DNA of 64,000 nt from Otis tarda (Eukaryota > Chordata > Aves > Otidiformes > Otididae): contig CM048557.1 in NCBI GenBank assembly GCA_026413225.1, forward strand, positions 58,518,987 to 58,582,986, written 5' to 3'. The position numbers and the translations under genes were made by a program. A model generated the notes under the pieces. It was given only the letters and a program-made list of their open reading frames with translations. It made no database searches and had not been told where the DNA came from. This document shows positions 25,201 through 36,700 of this stretch, piece after piece. How positions within the stretch are numbered: position 1 is the stretch's first letter; each line of letters starts with the position of its first letter.

Positions 25201-28200
25201 TGGTGATGGGACATGGGGTAATGGTTTTAAACTAAAAGAGGGTAGATTTAGATTCGACATAAGGAAGAATTTTTTTTACAATGGGATGCTGGAACAGGTT
25301 GCCCAGAGAGATGGTGGATGCCCTATCCCTGGAAACGTTCAAGGCCAGGATGAGGCTCTGAGCAACCTGATCTGACTGGAGATGTCCCTGCTCGTTGTAG
25401 AGGGGTTAGACTGGATGACCTTTAAAGGCACCTTCCAACCAAAACCGTTCTATGATGCTATAACTCTAATGATGGTGGCTCCGAGCAGCACTGCTTAGGG
25501 CGCTTGATGCAAACAGTTGAAACAAAAAAAAACCCCGACGGAGACCCCTTAACTTACCTTATTAATGCATGATTTAATGAAAATAGTGGTGTTCTTTTTT
25601 TCCATCCAACGTAGGGTTGAAGAGAATTCAACACTTACACTGTTAGTTGTTTTAGATTAGATTTTTTTTCTGACTAAAGGTACTTTTGTGTTTCAAGTAG
25701 TTCTACAACAATGCAGTTGGAATGGCATGTTATGAAATGACATGCATGGATCTCTTCAGAAATTTCCCTTTTAACATAGTCTATAGTGGTAATACATACA
25801 CTTTTCATATGCTGAAGTGACTTGGTTTGCATTTTTTAGTGGTTAATTCTTCATACCATTTCACTTTTCCTATAGGAACAATCTGTAACCTGCTCCAGAT
25901 GAAGTTAATTTAAAATTTTATGTTGCAAAAACATATATTAAAAAAAAAACAAAACCGACCCAGAACATTATGCAGTCTAGGTTCTTTTAAAACGTCAATC
26001 ATGTGTATAGGACATGATATGATTTTTTTCTGAGTGCTGCTTTTTCTGCTTTGATATTACAAATCTCTTCTTCCAGGCGTGAACTGTAAAACTGGCTGCC
26101 ACCCAGAGAATGGATTTTGTGAATTTCCCAGTGAATGCAGGTAAAAAGATCTGTCAGACAGGGCTATTAGCACAGGAACGGACAGCTTCCATAATTCATA
26201 GTCCTTGTAAAGTAGACAGAAGCTGAAATGATCTGCCCTTTGAAAATCTGGACCTGTAATGAAATAGCACTCTACTAGGATACAGTAACTGGACTCATAG
26301 AGCATAGACATCTAGGTGCCTTTTTAGTCTACTTTTTCCAGTAAGAAAAGTTTTGACATTGATTAGCTTTTTTTTTTTTTTTCTCACTGAATGAAATTAT
26401 TTTCTTCACATAAACCGCTTCTAGTATCCCAGAAGTAGTGATGGTATTTCTTTGTTCAAATGTGCTGCACAGTCCAATTTTGTATCCAAAAGTTTATTTA
26501 TTGTGCCCCTAGAAGAGGAACTTCCTTGTAACTGTGTTTATTAAAAATAAACTGTACCGCTGTCTTGTCTTTTGTCTCTTTCAGGTGTCAGCCTGGTTGG
26601 CAGGGGGCTCTTTGCGATCAGTGTGTTCCTTTCCCTGGGTGTTTGCACGGCAGCTGTGCCAAGCCCTGGCAGTGCATCTGCGAAGAGGGCTGGGTTGGCA
26701 GCCTCTGTGACATAGGTTTGCACATCCTTTCCTCTCCTTGAGCAAGTGAGGTGAAACAGCCCCACCTGGTGCTGGAGACATGCGAAATTCCTTCTGGTTA
26801 ACTATTTTAAAATATTGAATGTTAGCGCCCGATAATAAGAAGATTCTGGGCAGCAGCACATAAGCCTGGAACTTTTATAATAATTTAGGTAGAAGCACGC
26901 AGTATCTTTAGTAATTGGGCATATATGCAGGCAAAGCATAAACTCATCATTCTGTTTTAAACATTGATTATCATGGACAAGACCAACAAGCAACTGCTCC
27001 CCTGTTGTCATATAAGCCCTTTCTATAAAAATACAAGTTGTCTTGTATATATTAAATAATTTGAAGTATTTACCTAGCATATTATATATATATATATATA
27101 TGTATACATGCACTACTTACTTAATATTTCTTGAAAACGAAAACATTGTGCTTATTTCTTCCTTTACTTAACCCAGTGATGATTCTGTGGAGTAGCATTA
27201 GTGTAACTGAGAAAAAGGGCTGCTTGAACAGGCTGCCTCTTCCCTCTCAGGTCTGAGGGGTAAGCACATCTCTTGTGTGCACTCTCTCACCCCTTGCCAG
27301 TCAGAATGAGCCAACTTAGCGTAAGCAAGCTGAAGAACTAGCCTTTGCTGAGCTATTTTATTTTGGCTGACACAAGCAAATGTTCAGCCAAAGAGATCTG
27401 AGGGTGCTGAAACCACATGAGCATCCAGGAGCATGCGCCTGTTCACGTCGCTGCAGCTGGAAGAGGACAGGTGTCCAGGGCTTCATTCTCTTTTCACATC
27501 TTCCAAGCTTTTATTGTTATGCAGCTTATAATTTATAGAGCATGATTATGTTCTGCCAACGAATACCCAAAACATTAATGATGACACAATTTGAACTGGA
27601 TAAAATTTTCAAGATGACTAAAAGACTCAGAAGACTTCAGGTAGCTTACACCCCTGCAGTGACATGGAGCTTGGTGCAAGGTACTCAGGTACTCATTTAG
27701 CTTCTCATCAGGTTTTGCAGCCCGTACTCACCGGCTGCACACATAAGCATAGACAGGCTCCTTAGTTGAAAGCTGGTCCTGGTATGTTTGCAGGAGCTGC
27801 AGTAGCAATGGTGCAGATGTGACTGTAAGCTCTCAGAGATGTTGTTCTGGACACCTCTCACAGATATGTTTGTACCTGAGAGAGCCACCTAGATTCTTGT
27901 TACAGTTAGTGAGGAGGACTGGGTCCCTCTTGTCTGTGATCTACAATCATGGACTTCTAAAACTAGACAGAAGAACCTACCTTAGAAGGCTCAGTTCTAT
28001 TGCTTGTCAATGACTCCAAAGGACTGGATTTTTTAAGGTACCATCTTTACATCTAAAGATTCCTGTAAATTAACATTAAATTTTTCAAGCTGGGCATAGT
28101 TTTAAAAGCCATAACCGCTTAGCTGAATTTTTAAGTGTTAATGTATCTTTGCAATTCTGAGCCTTGCAATGTTTCCCTCTTACAACTGGTGCTTAGGATG

Positions 28201-31200
28201 CAAAACAATGCTTTGGAAATTGTACTCATATCTTTATGGAAAAATACTAATTTAATACCTATTCATTAAGATAATTCTGTAATACAAAAAAGATATCCCG
28301 TGCTTAAGTTCAGAAACTCTCAATACTCAGAGTCATCTCAGAGTTTTCTTTGCCAATTTGAATCTAGATCCCCATGAAGAGCTGCAAAGAATATTCAGCC
28401 AAAAAGAAATTACCATCCTTTCATCTGCAGGGACACGTTATGTTGACAGTCTTTCATCTCAGTGGAGTTACCTACTCTAAATGCATTGTTTTGCCACAAA
28501 GGATCAATAGACGAGTCCTCCTTTTCTTGCTAATTTTGCCCTCTCTTTCTTGCTAACAAGTTGTTATCCTGACCCAATAAAGCACTGAAACCTCAAATAA
28601 GTTAATTGCTCAGCCATTGATCTCATCATCCTCTGTCAAAAAGTTTGTGTCCATTTCCTGGCTGTATAAAGTCATTACAGACTGCTATAACTCATTAACA
28701 GGTACGACTAAATGAAACTTAATTAGGTTAGGAAAAAGGAAGGCTTTTGAAGGCTCCTGCTGTTTTGAGATCACTGCCATATACACATAACTGTTTTTTC
28801 AATATGGAAATACAAACCCATTCATTTCTTACCATAAAGTATCAGACTCCGTGCCACTCTCTTCTAGTAATGAATTTTTGTGTTGATGAGAGCAGACCAC
28901 AGTTGTTATATTTTTCACATGCATATGACATGAAGTGCCATTTTTTAGCTACTGGAGACCATGTTTAGCTTCAGATGTATAATCGGATAAAGCATTTTAT
29001 AAAGCTACATTTGTATTGTGTCTGTGGAGATTGACAAAGGGTCGTCAGTAATGCAATTTTGGCATTCTCTTGAAATTCTTCCTTTTTGCTGCTATAGAAA
29101 GTGTAATATTTGTCGGGGAATTTTTGGAATAGCCACTGTTTTAATGTTGGCAGCTGTGAGCAAATGCCAAGTCACAAGGATGGCAAGACCGGGAATGGAA
29201 AACTGTGGGAGAATCTGAACTTCATTTGGCCACTACTGTAAACACCTGAAATATTTGTAAAATATAGATACAATCTCAGCAGCTTATTTGCTTGCTAAGC
29301 ATGGGAGGAAAAAAGATGATTCAGAATGGTGGTGTGACCTCTTTTTCTGTTTTCTAGGAAAGTTAGTGTATGATCTCCCTGGGTTGCATCATGGAAGTTC
29401 CTTTCTGGAGTAGTTTTAGATCATCAAGTGGTTTGCTAATGCCTCTGACTGTGTAGCTGTTGTTTTTATTATGGGCAGCCTGGTTCTCAGTTCAGGTCAA
29501 GAATGACCTTCACAGTAATTTATAGGCACACAGATTACAGGTCGGGCTTGATCCACTGTAAACATGTAGGCCAGAATCAGTGGTATCATTTATGGCTATT
29601 ATTACAGTCATGTCGACAGCTATGGTACTTAGAGAAAGAAATTTATGAGTTGGTATTAGTGTTAACGCTGCTGGTTAACCTTATTGCAATGGAGTGCACC
29701 AGCCTGCCTATAAGAATGACATGGCATCTTCTCATCCCATGGAGACACAGCCTTGAAATCGGGTACTTGACCACCTGGAACCAGGCTGCACTGCATAGGA
29801 TTTCCCTCTGTGGCTGTCTGAGATACACTGAACAGAACAAAGGGAAAAACAGTTTAGTCGGTTTATTTCCAGGAAAAAATGACAGCCCAGTCGGAGTGTA
29901 TGGTCCATCTTGTTAAATCAGATCAGTCATCTGGGTCATCTTGTCATCTCTGGCTGTGCCTGCATGGTCATGTTCGTAAACCCGTAACCTCCTTCTTGAA
30001 TTTAGCCTCAATTTGGCTAAAAAGCCAGTGTGTGGTGTGTCACTTGACTGCTTTACCAAGGGCATGTGTTGGTAAGCTGTCATCACATCAAGGAGAGTAG
30101 AGGTGGAGCCTCTAAAGCCTGTGCTAGGCATGGATGAAACACGGTCAGACTCGGTTATCACTTGAAGCAAGTGAATCAATTGTTGTTGGCCTTTTGAGAG
30201 GTAAACTAGACAAAATAGAAAAAATGGGCTATTTGGGGCTATTTTTGTATTTATGTTTCAAAAGGATATGTTCCTGTAAGCTTTTAAGTTGCGTTTTAAA
30301 ATTAAATCCTTGACACAAAGTACTGACAGCAATGTATGTGTATATGTGTGTATATACATACACTTATCCATATATATTTCAGAGAGTTTCCTTGCTCCTA
30401 TATCAGAGTTCATGCTTTATTAGCTGCCTTTAAAGCCTGTGAAAATAGGTGGCAAACAACGCTGCTCCAAAAAACATCTGAGGTTATTTTGGTCCCTATG
30501 AAAATTGGAGCTTACACTCAAAGTGGTTGTCTTGCAATGAGAACAGGCTAATACGTTAGAAAATAGAGCCTCTTATCCAGGGAAGATTGTATTTGAAAGC
30601 TAAGGCTGTTGAAATGTTTTGCTATGTTTAATATTTTGTAGTACCTCATGATATCATCTAACTTTCATGTTATGTTGTGGGAAGTAAAATATAAATGCCC
30701 TTAAATCCTTTTTATCTTCTTAGAAAATGTATTTGCCCTTAAATCCTTTTTTATCTTCTTAGAAAGTGTATTTGTGCACATCAGTGTGTGAGGCATCAGA
30801 TAACTTGCAGCCAGCACTTCTCCAGCTGCTCCATCAGTTGCCTAAAATATGCACGTTTGTTTGTTTATTTTTAATTATTTTAAAAATTCAGTAATCATTT
30901 GAGTGGGAAGTGGCTCAGCAGGGAAATTGTAAAGAAAATGAGATGTGTGACTTTGGGTCCAGATGTCATACAGCTCTCTCTTCTGCTACAGTTATGTAAG
31001 GGCTGGATGCAGCCCAGCCAAATGAAATGAAATTTTAAGACATTTTTGTAACTTGCTGATCTCTATTATTATTAAATGTTTGTTCATAAGCTCATAATGA
31101 TAGGTTCTCAGGCAGGGAGCAGGGAGGATTCCCTGTTCCTGATTGCTTTATCAGAATTCAGCTCATGGAGAAGTCACGGTTGTGAAAGGATGACTAGACT

Positions 31201-34200
31201 ACACAGAAGTTCTTTCTCCCCTATGAATATTTTCTTGATAATACTACTTATTTATAGCCTGGAACAATTCAAACATGTTTTACAAGTGAGAGCTAGAAAG
31301 AGAGGAACAAGCTGAAAGTGCTCGCAATAGTTGAACAATCTGAACTCCATTTTAACAGAGGGAGGAATAAATCAGAATGTATAAAATGCAAGATGAAGGA
31401 CCATTAACGCTGTATTTTATTTGAAGTACCGTTTACTACTTACTAATACTTTCTCATTAGATTAATTGAGCCCTGTTTTTTTAAACAGATATTCACCCAT
31501 GTTCTACAAAGCCCTGCACCAATAACTCAACATGTATAGAGACTGGTGATGGAGGATATATTTGTCTTTGCGCCCAGGGATTTACAGGAAAAAACTGCCA
31601 TCTCAAAAAAGGACCCTGCATTATTAATGGGTAAATATTGATTTCTGACATGCATTTAAAATCTATAGTCCTATTGACTATTATTCAGAATTTTTTGCTA
31701 AGTGGAAGTATATCTGTGATTAAAATATATAATGTTTCTGTTGGTTGGTGATATTTTTGTCAAACTTTACAAATCTGATCTGTTCATATTGTAAACTCAA
31801 AGCATGAGTTTATGTGCATAATTTGATTACTAAAATTGATCATTTCACATATTGTTGTGATGAATTCATGCCTTCCCATGATTTTAGTAAACAAACTTGA
31901 AGTAACCTCCCATCCTGTGTTCTCACCTGTATTGAGAAGAACAGTAGCCAACACTCCAAATGTCTGCACAAAAACATCCAGTCCACCAGCCTGCCATTTT
32001 TTTTAACTGACATATAATGCTATGCCCATAGTTCACTGCAGGAGATAATCTCGCTTCCACCAGAACAGGGTGTGGGGGGCCATTGCTCTCCATTCTCTAA
32101 GGGAAGTGGGACATTAGGAACAGCATTGCTAAGGAGAAGGAGATTGCCTTCTTTAGCTCCATATTAGTACCTTCTGGTTCTCTTTTTGCTCAACAATATA
32201 AAATTTTGAATATTCAGATCTACCTTATGACTAAATCTTCCTGAAGACTTGTATGCTTCACTGTCTCTGGCAAGAATTGTTGTTCTTACAACTTTATTTC
32301 AGTGGAATTTTTTTGCCATTGCTTTTAATTGGGGGATAGTCACATAGTTCTCTCTGGGTTTACTTTCAGCATCTAAGGTAACTGCTGATCTGCCTATTTT
32401 TCTTCATTGACATGAAGGAAATTTGTCCCTCACAAGTCTTGCCTTGAATTACATCCAAGCCTAACATAGGGGATGTGAATAGCTTGCTTTCTCCACTTTT
32501 CATCTGTAGAGCAAATATTTCAGTAATGCAACGTGAGCATATATTAACTATCCCAAAAAAAACCAGTGAGGTACCGTATCGATGAAACAACACAGATTAG
32601 TTCCGTGTACTTCATTAAAATTCTTAGATTTTTAAATTTCTGAAACTAGATTTTTGTGATAGTACTCTGTGTTCAAACTGAATACTTATGAACAAGTCTG
32701 GAAATCATGAACAATTTTTCTTAAGGAAACAAGATACTTGAAACAGCGATTCCTTTTCTCTAGGAAGCTGTGTCTTTTTCAGGAAAATGAGCAGCAGGCT
32801 CTGCAAATCTGCTTTTAGTTCAAAAAGACAACTGTTCTCAGCATAAGCTCTCTGTGTCTGCTAATACTTCACAGTCCACCAAGAGAGTGCACCTCACATC
32901 CTGGAAAGAGACCTCATCGTGTGGTGTCATCTCATCCACTTCTCACGTCCTCTCAGTTCCTCTCTACTTGAGTGGCAATGTTAACAATCTTGATATTACT
33001 AAGCATTGCCACCGGCTCCTTAGTTAATATTCACAGCTGGAACCAAGACAATTCACAAATCAAAGTGATTGTTCTAGTCTGTTTACAAAATCAGGCAGAT
33101 GTATTCTTAAAGTTTTGCTCTGAAGCAGAGCAGCGAGTGGTACTTTCTAAAATGAAAGCAGAATATTTGGAAAGCAAAGAAGTACTATGTCCGTGTTTTC
33201 ACAACTAGCCCTTCCATGTACCACACCTTGCTGAACAGGCATTAAATGCCAAGAATGCAAAGTAACTGAATCTATTCAAGGAGATTAATACTAATACCTT
33301 ATTTATTTAAACATATTAAAATTAGGCAAATGCAACTCAGTAATAAATAAGGAATAAATTTTCAAAATTCTGTGTTTCCCCTTAACTGCTTTTTATTTAA
33401 ATTCTTTACACTTCTGAAAGGTTCAGAAAAAAAAATTGACATTTTATTCTTCAACAATTTCTTCCCATTTCCCTACAAAATGCTGAAATTTGACCCGCCC
33501 ATGAGGATTCAGGCTTCTACACATTGCCATGTCCAAAAGAGGTTGTCAGATTTTCCATGGGCGTTATAAAGCCAAGAGAGGGTGCTCTCCAATGGCCATA
33601 ACCATTCATTTAATCAAGGACTGTACAGCTACAGCTTCTGTATTTTGCCTAATGCAGACACAGTGGCTGGTGATTGTGGCTAAATTCCCTGTTTGCATGA
33701 TCACCTTGAGTACTCACCAACTCATGACTGCTATCTCAAAGTCCAGGGGCAAACCGCACCTTTCACTGCTTCCAGACTTCCAATTTGTTTTTTCAGCAGC
33801 CTTTTTTTCAAGCTGACATCTACAGTGAAGGACAATGCAAGAGGACAGAGCAGTCTATGTGGAAGCAGAAAAAAACAGACATGGTTCCTCTACCATGATA
33901 TTCAGGCTCTCCTGATGGGTGGCCACCAAGTGTTTTTTCAGTCCCCAGTAAAGCCAGAGGTGCTTGGGGCAGTCTCTATCATAGCTGCTCCCAGAGCAAT
34001 GGCCCGGGCATTTGAGAAGCTCAGCCTTATCCTAACCAGTGGTCAGGGACCATTTGTAGTCAGGAGCTTGTATGTCTTTCACAGTGATCTTACTCAGATA
34101 TCAACAGGTCTCTTAAATCTCTGTGTCCCACCATGTCAGCATTCATGAAGGGAATTCCTGGGACTTTCCTCTGGAAATGTAACACTTGGGGAACAGCTTG

Positions 34201-36311
34201 GACTTTTCAACTGTGTCCTGGTACTATGCTGTACGTCTTCAGAGATTTATAAGGACTAGGAAAACTGTTGTCAGAGAGGCTTCTTGTAAGCTTTACCAAG
34301 TGTTATTCATTTTTAGAAGGTAAATTTTAAAAGCTTTGTTCATATATGGTGAACAACCATGAAAGTGTGTTTTGAGATTTATTTGCAAACCTGTGACCCA
34401 GGCCCCCTTTTCCTGCCAACACGGCCTGTTGAAGGACCAAGTCCACATTGCAAATCTCCACTGAATTGGCACATTTGTGTCTTTCTGTAAATGGGTGGCC
34501 CTATCTTTTGGCCTTATGCTCAGTAAGGCACAGTTACATTGCAAAGGTAAAAAAAAAAAAGGTGTCTCAGTGAATTTATAGAATCATAGAATCATAGAAT
34601 GGTTAGAGTTGGAAGGGACCTTCAAAGGTCATCTAGTCCAACCGCCCTGCAAGAAGCAGGGACATCCCCCACTAGATCAGGTTGCCTAGAGCCTCATCCA
34701 ACCTGGCCTTGAACATTTCCAGGGATGGGGCTTCCACCACCTCTCTGGGCAACCTGTTCCAGTGTTCTACAACTCGCATTGTAAAAAAAAAAATTTTTTA
34801 TATATCTTTAAACATTCATGAAACATTTTTTAATCTCTTTAAACATGCTTTAAGAATTTACATCTCTTAAAACATAGTACCAGGCTATTAAATTATTAAG
34901 TTCTTAAAGAGTTTGCAGAAATACTTGGTTTCCTATGGTCTTGTCCTCACATCACAGCTGCCTTTGCCAAGGGTCCCTTTTTTTAATTACAATTATATTT
35001 ATCAATATTTTTGGCTGAACAGCAGTGTGCAGAAAAGTATCTGTTCGCCTCTAAATTTATTGTATGTCGTGGAGTACTGGAAAGGCGGAATAAAAACAAT
35101 CAGCTTTACATCTAGCTGCTCTGGCAGAGTGTTTTGCTTTGCCAGTACAATACATAGAGTATCTTATGAATAATCAGGGAGGAAAGAAAGCCACGCTGCT
35201 AGTGTCTTTGTTCAGTCTTGTCTGAATAGTTGCTCAGCTAAATAGCTCTAAGCATATGAAAACACTGGGAAGCTTAATTTGAATAAGTGTTTGAAATAAT
35301 TTAAAATCCCTTCAGAGGTCTTCAGGTTGAATTTATATACTTGTGTATTAAATCCTGCCCAAAGGGTTGGCAGAAGATACTATAATCTGTATTGACAAAG
35401 CTGTTAACAAACTCATTCTTGATTCAACTTCATTTACTTCAGTGGATTTGCATTTGGAATTGGCTCTTCTAGAGAAAAGCAGCTCCTTTTATTATATAAA
35501 GTGTTTCCTAATAGCTTCTTTTGTTGGACTTCAGTTCAATTCCATCTCTGTGTTTGTTGTCTATTCTAGCTCTCCCTGCCAGAATGGAGGAACATGTATT
35601 GATGACAATGGTTTTGCACCCCATGCTTCCTGTCTGTGCCCTTCTGGTTTTGCTGGCAACTTCTGCGAAATAGATAGAGATGACTGTGAGTCCAACCCGT
35701 GTGAAAATGGAGGAACGTGTACAGATATTGGTGTGGGTTTCAGCTGTTTTTGTCCCCATGGCTACACAGGAAAACGCTGCAGCAGCCGTATCATATTCTG
35801 TGCAAGTGGCCCATGTGAGAATGGAGGGACATGCAGTGAACATCCCCAGGGAGGATTCAAATGCACCTGTAGACCAGAATTTGTTGGTGCCACCTGCAAA
35901 CATCCCAGTGAAAACACAAGCCTCTCTGGAGTGAATATGGAGACAAAGCATATGCAGAATTACAAGCCACCCCCGGAAGCTCATCACAGATCAGTGCATC
36001 ATCAGCAAGAAATCCTGAAAATAACAATGAAAGAAACGATCCAAAAAGCAGATCCCTTGCTCAGTAGAAGCCAGGTGATATGTTTTGTTGTACTGGGCTT
36101 GCTTACGTGTCTTGTTGTCTTGGGTACAACTGGGATTGTGTTTTTTTCAAAATGTGAAATGTGGCTTGCTAATGCCAAATATAGTCATCTCCTACGCAAG
36201 AAAAAGAACTTTTTTCTGAAATCCAACAATGGGGAAAACCTCTCAGTTAATATTATCTTCCCAGAGAAGATCAAATTGACTAATTACACTAAGAACTACA
36301 CTGCCATCTAG
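24853..36311 (+). CDS. DLK1: DLK1, delta-like non-canonical Notch ligand 1 (complete, 5 coding exons)
   Basis: Joined exons 24853-24922, 26077-26140, 26585-26715, 31489-31630 and 35570-36311 give 1149 nt, or 382 residues plus TAG; from memory human DLK1 is 383. Seen: hydrophobic signal peptide (about 1-23); six EGF-like repeats with cysteines spanning 27-55, 58-86, 93-125, 132-168, 175-206 and 213-245, six per repeat and none missing; a juxtamembrane stretch (246-304); a transmembrane helix (about 305-328); and a basic cytoplasmic start (RKKKN at 345-349) followed by the conserved VNIIFPEKI (362-370). There is no DSL domain, which separates it from DLL and JAG ligands. Known of the family: a cell-surface protein, shed by ADAM17/TACE in mammals, that restrains adipogenesis and modulates Notch signalling. 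The start has a good context (G at -3 and +4). Intron phases are 1, 2, 1, 2. DLK2 is the only close alternative, but the CQPGWQG, HASCLCP and VNIIFPEKI blocks fit DLK1. Confidence 0.97.
24923..26076 (+). other. DLK1: DLK1 intron 1
   Basis: A 1154-base phase-1 intron. Its first ~280 bases are CpG-rich. A CR1 tail lies at 25203-25461. The rest is AT-rich with no other recognised feature. Confidence 0.9.
25203..25461 (+). mobile_element. CR1 LINE 3' tail in DLK1 intron 1
   Basis: Sense-oriented CR1 tail starting in the last part of ORF2 ([20 protein letters not shown]) and ending in the 3' UTR with TTCTATGATGCTAT. It has a small deletion in the [10 protein letters not shown] region compared with other copies. 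It lies about 280 bases after exon 1, at the downstream edge of the CpG block. Confidence 0.92.
26077..26140 (+). CDS. DLK1: DLK1 coding exon 2 (first part of EGF repeat 1)
   Basis: The acceptor is CTTCTTCCAG|GCG and the donor is TGCAG|GTAAAA. The exon encodes residues 24-44 plus two bases of codon 45, including the first four cysteines of EGF 1 (27, 31, 38, 44) in [10 protein letters not shown], which matches the vertebrate DLK1 N-terminus. The upstream intron is phase 1 and the downstream intron is phase 2. Confidence 0.95.
26141..26584 (+). other. DLK1: DLK1 intron 2
   Basis: A 444-base phase-2 intron. It contains a T run near 26370-26384, and I see no other feature in it. Confidence 0.9.
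26585..26715 (+). CDS. DLK1: DLK1 coding exon 3 (end of EGF 1 and all of EGF 2)
   Basis: The acceptor is CTCTTTCAG|GTG and the donor is CATAG|GTTTGC. The exon encodes residues 45-88 plus one base, including [13 protein letters not shown] and GCLHGSC, near-identical to the human protein as I remember it. The second EGF repeat is complete (cysteines 58, 64, 69, 75, 77, 86). The GTTTGC donor is a weak match to consensus, but the frame and protein match on both sides require this junction. Confidence 0.96.
27081..27102. repeat. Short TA microsatellite
   Basis: About ten TA units in DLK1 intron 3, followed by TGTATACATG. Confidence 0.9.
30696..30772. repeat. 38/39-base tandem duplication in DLK1 intron 3
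   Basis: TGCCCTTAAATCCTTTTTAT and the next 18 bases occur at 30696-30733 and again at 30734-30772. They differ by one extra T and one A-to-G change. Confidence 0.9.
31489..31630 (+). CDS. DLK1: DLK1 coding exon 4 (EGF 3 and first part of EGF 4)
   Basis: The acceptor is TTTAAACAG|AT and the donor is AATGG|GTAAAT. The exon encodes residues 89-135 plus two bases. It contains the full EGF 3 (cysteines 93, 98, 104, 114, 116, 125) and the start of EGF 4 (KKGPCIING, compare human KKDGPCVING). The N-glycosylation sequons NNS and NST overlap at residues 100-103. Confidence 0.96.
31631..35569 (+). other. DLK1: DLK1 intron 4
   Basis: A 3939-base phase-2 intron. A minus-strand CR1 tail lies at 34579-34812. 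Two overlapping open frames at 33529-34148 have no recognisable domain and are treated as chance. Nothing else was identified. Confidence 0.85.
34579..34812 (-). mobile_element. CR1 LINE 3' tail in DLK1 intron 4 (minus strand)
   Basis: Antisense to DLK1. It starts with three copies of the ATAGAATC terminal unit and continues as the standard 3' UTR (GGTTAGAGTTGGAAGGGACC). It stops after the [13 protein letters not shown]-equivalent region. Very similar to the copy at 52919-53229, so the same, fairly young subfamily. Confidence 0.94.
35570..36311 (+). CDS. DLK1: DLK1 coding exon 5 (EGF 4-6, transmembrane helix, tail, stop)
   Basis: The acceptor is TTGTCTATTCTAG|CTC. The exon encodes residues 136-382 and the TAG at 36309-36311. 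The open frame runs upstream into the intron to 35367, but the protein match and the phase-2 junction place the exon start at 35570. It contains most of EGF 4, EGF 5, EGF 6, the juxtamembrane region, the transmembrane helix ([20 protein letters not shown]) and the cytoplasmic tail. In mammals, alternative splicing inside this exon can remove the juxtamembrane shedding site; I cannot tell whether that happens here. Confidence 0.97.
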
Positions 36312-36700
36312 GTCCTTGAAAGCCAAGCAGCAACTCACAACTTTCCATAGCAATACGTAACACAGACTGAACTTACTGCCTGCAGTTGGCCTCAATATTT
36401 GTGAGTACATTTGCTGTAGCTTGTGCTGAGTGATAATGAAGAAATATAATGTATCTGTATTGCTAAGGATTTTTTCATTCCCTAAAATAAAAGTTAAAAA
36501 AACAAAAAGAGATTAAAGAGCAGGGAATGTTTTGATTTGTTTTCAAGGCAGCTATTTTTTTTGTAAAATAAAAGGTAATTTACCACTGGAACTGTATTGC
36601 AGCTTTCTTGTTCTGTGCATAGTTTATGTGGCAAATACGGTACCTGTAAATTACTCAGTAATGCTTTTTTTTTTTTTTTTAATAAACAGCAATTAAGGGC
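36312..36700 (+). other. DLK1: DLK1 3' UTR with candidate poly(A) signals
   Basis: Three AATAAA hexamers follow the stop codon at 36486-36491, 36567-36572 and 36681-36686. A T/G-rich stretch follows the third (about 36700-36726) and could act as a downstream element. The first would give a 3' UTR of about 200 bases and the third about 390-400. Which one is used cannot be read from the sequence. Confidence 0.65.

Larger units (their letters stand above)
26716..31488 (+). other. DLK1: DLK1 intron 3
   Basis: A 4773-base phase-1 intron, the largest of the four. It holds a short TA repeat near 27081-27102, a short TG/TA-rich patch near 30330-30380 and a 38-base direct duplication at 30696-30772. 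The open frame at 29503-29916 (137 codons) shows no recognisable protein signature. I see no repeat-derived gene. Confidence 0.85.

Noticed and set aside
24474-25260. Long minus-strand open frames (227 and 243 codons) across DLK1 exon 1
   Set aside because: They are low-complexity Pro/Ala/Arg-rich translations of a CpG-rich block, which has few stop codons in any frame. No domain is visible.
24680-25375. A 231-codon plus-strand frame overlapping DLK1 exon 1
   Set aside because: It is in another frame from the signal-peptide exon and runs into the CR1 tail in intron 1. It is a GC-content effect.
29503-29916. A 137-codon frame in DLK1 intron 3
   Set aside because: No recognisable domain, an overlapping antisense frame, and a location inside an intron. 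Likely chance.
33529-34148. Overlapping 95- and 151-codon frames in DLK1 intron 4
   Set aside because: Two different frames overlap, with no domain or splice context. Treated as chance.
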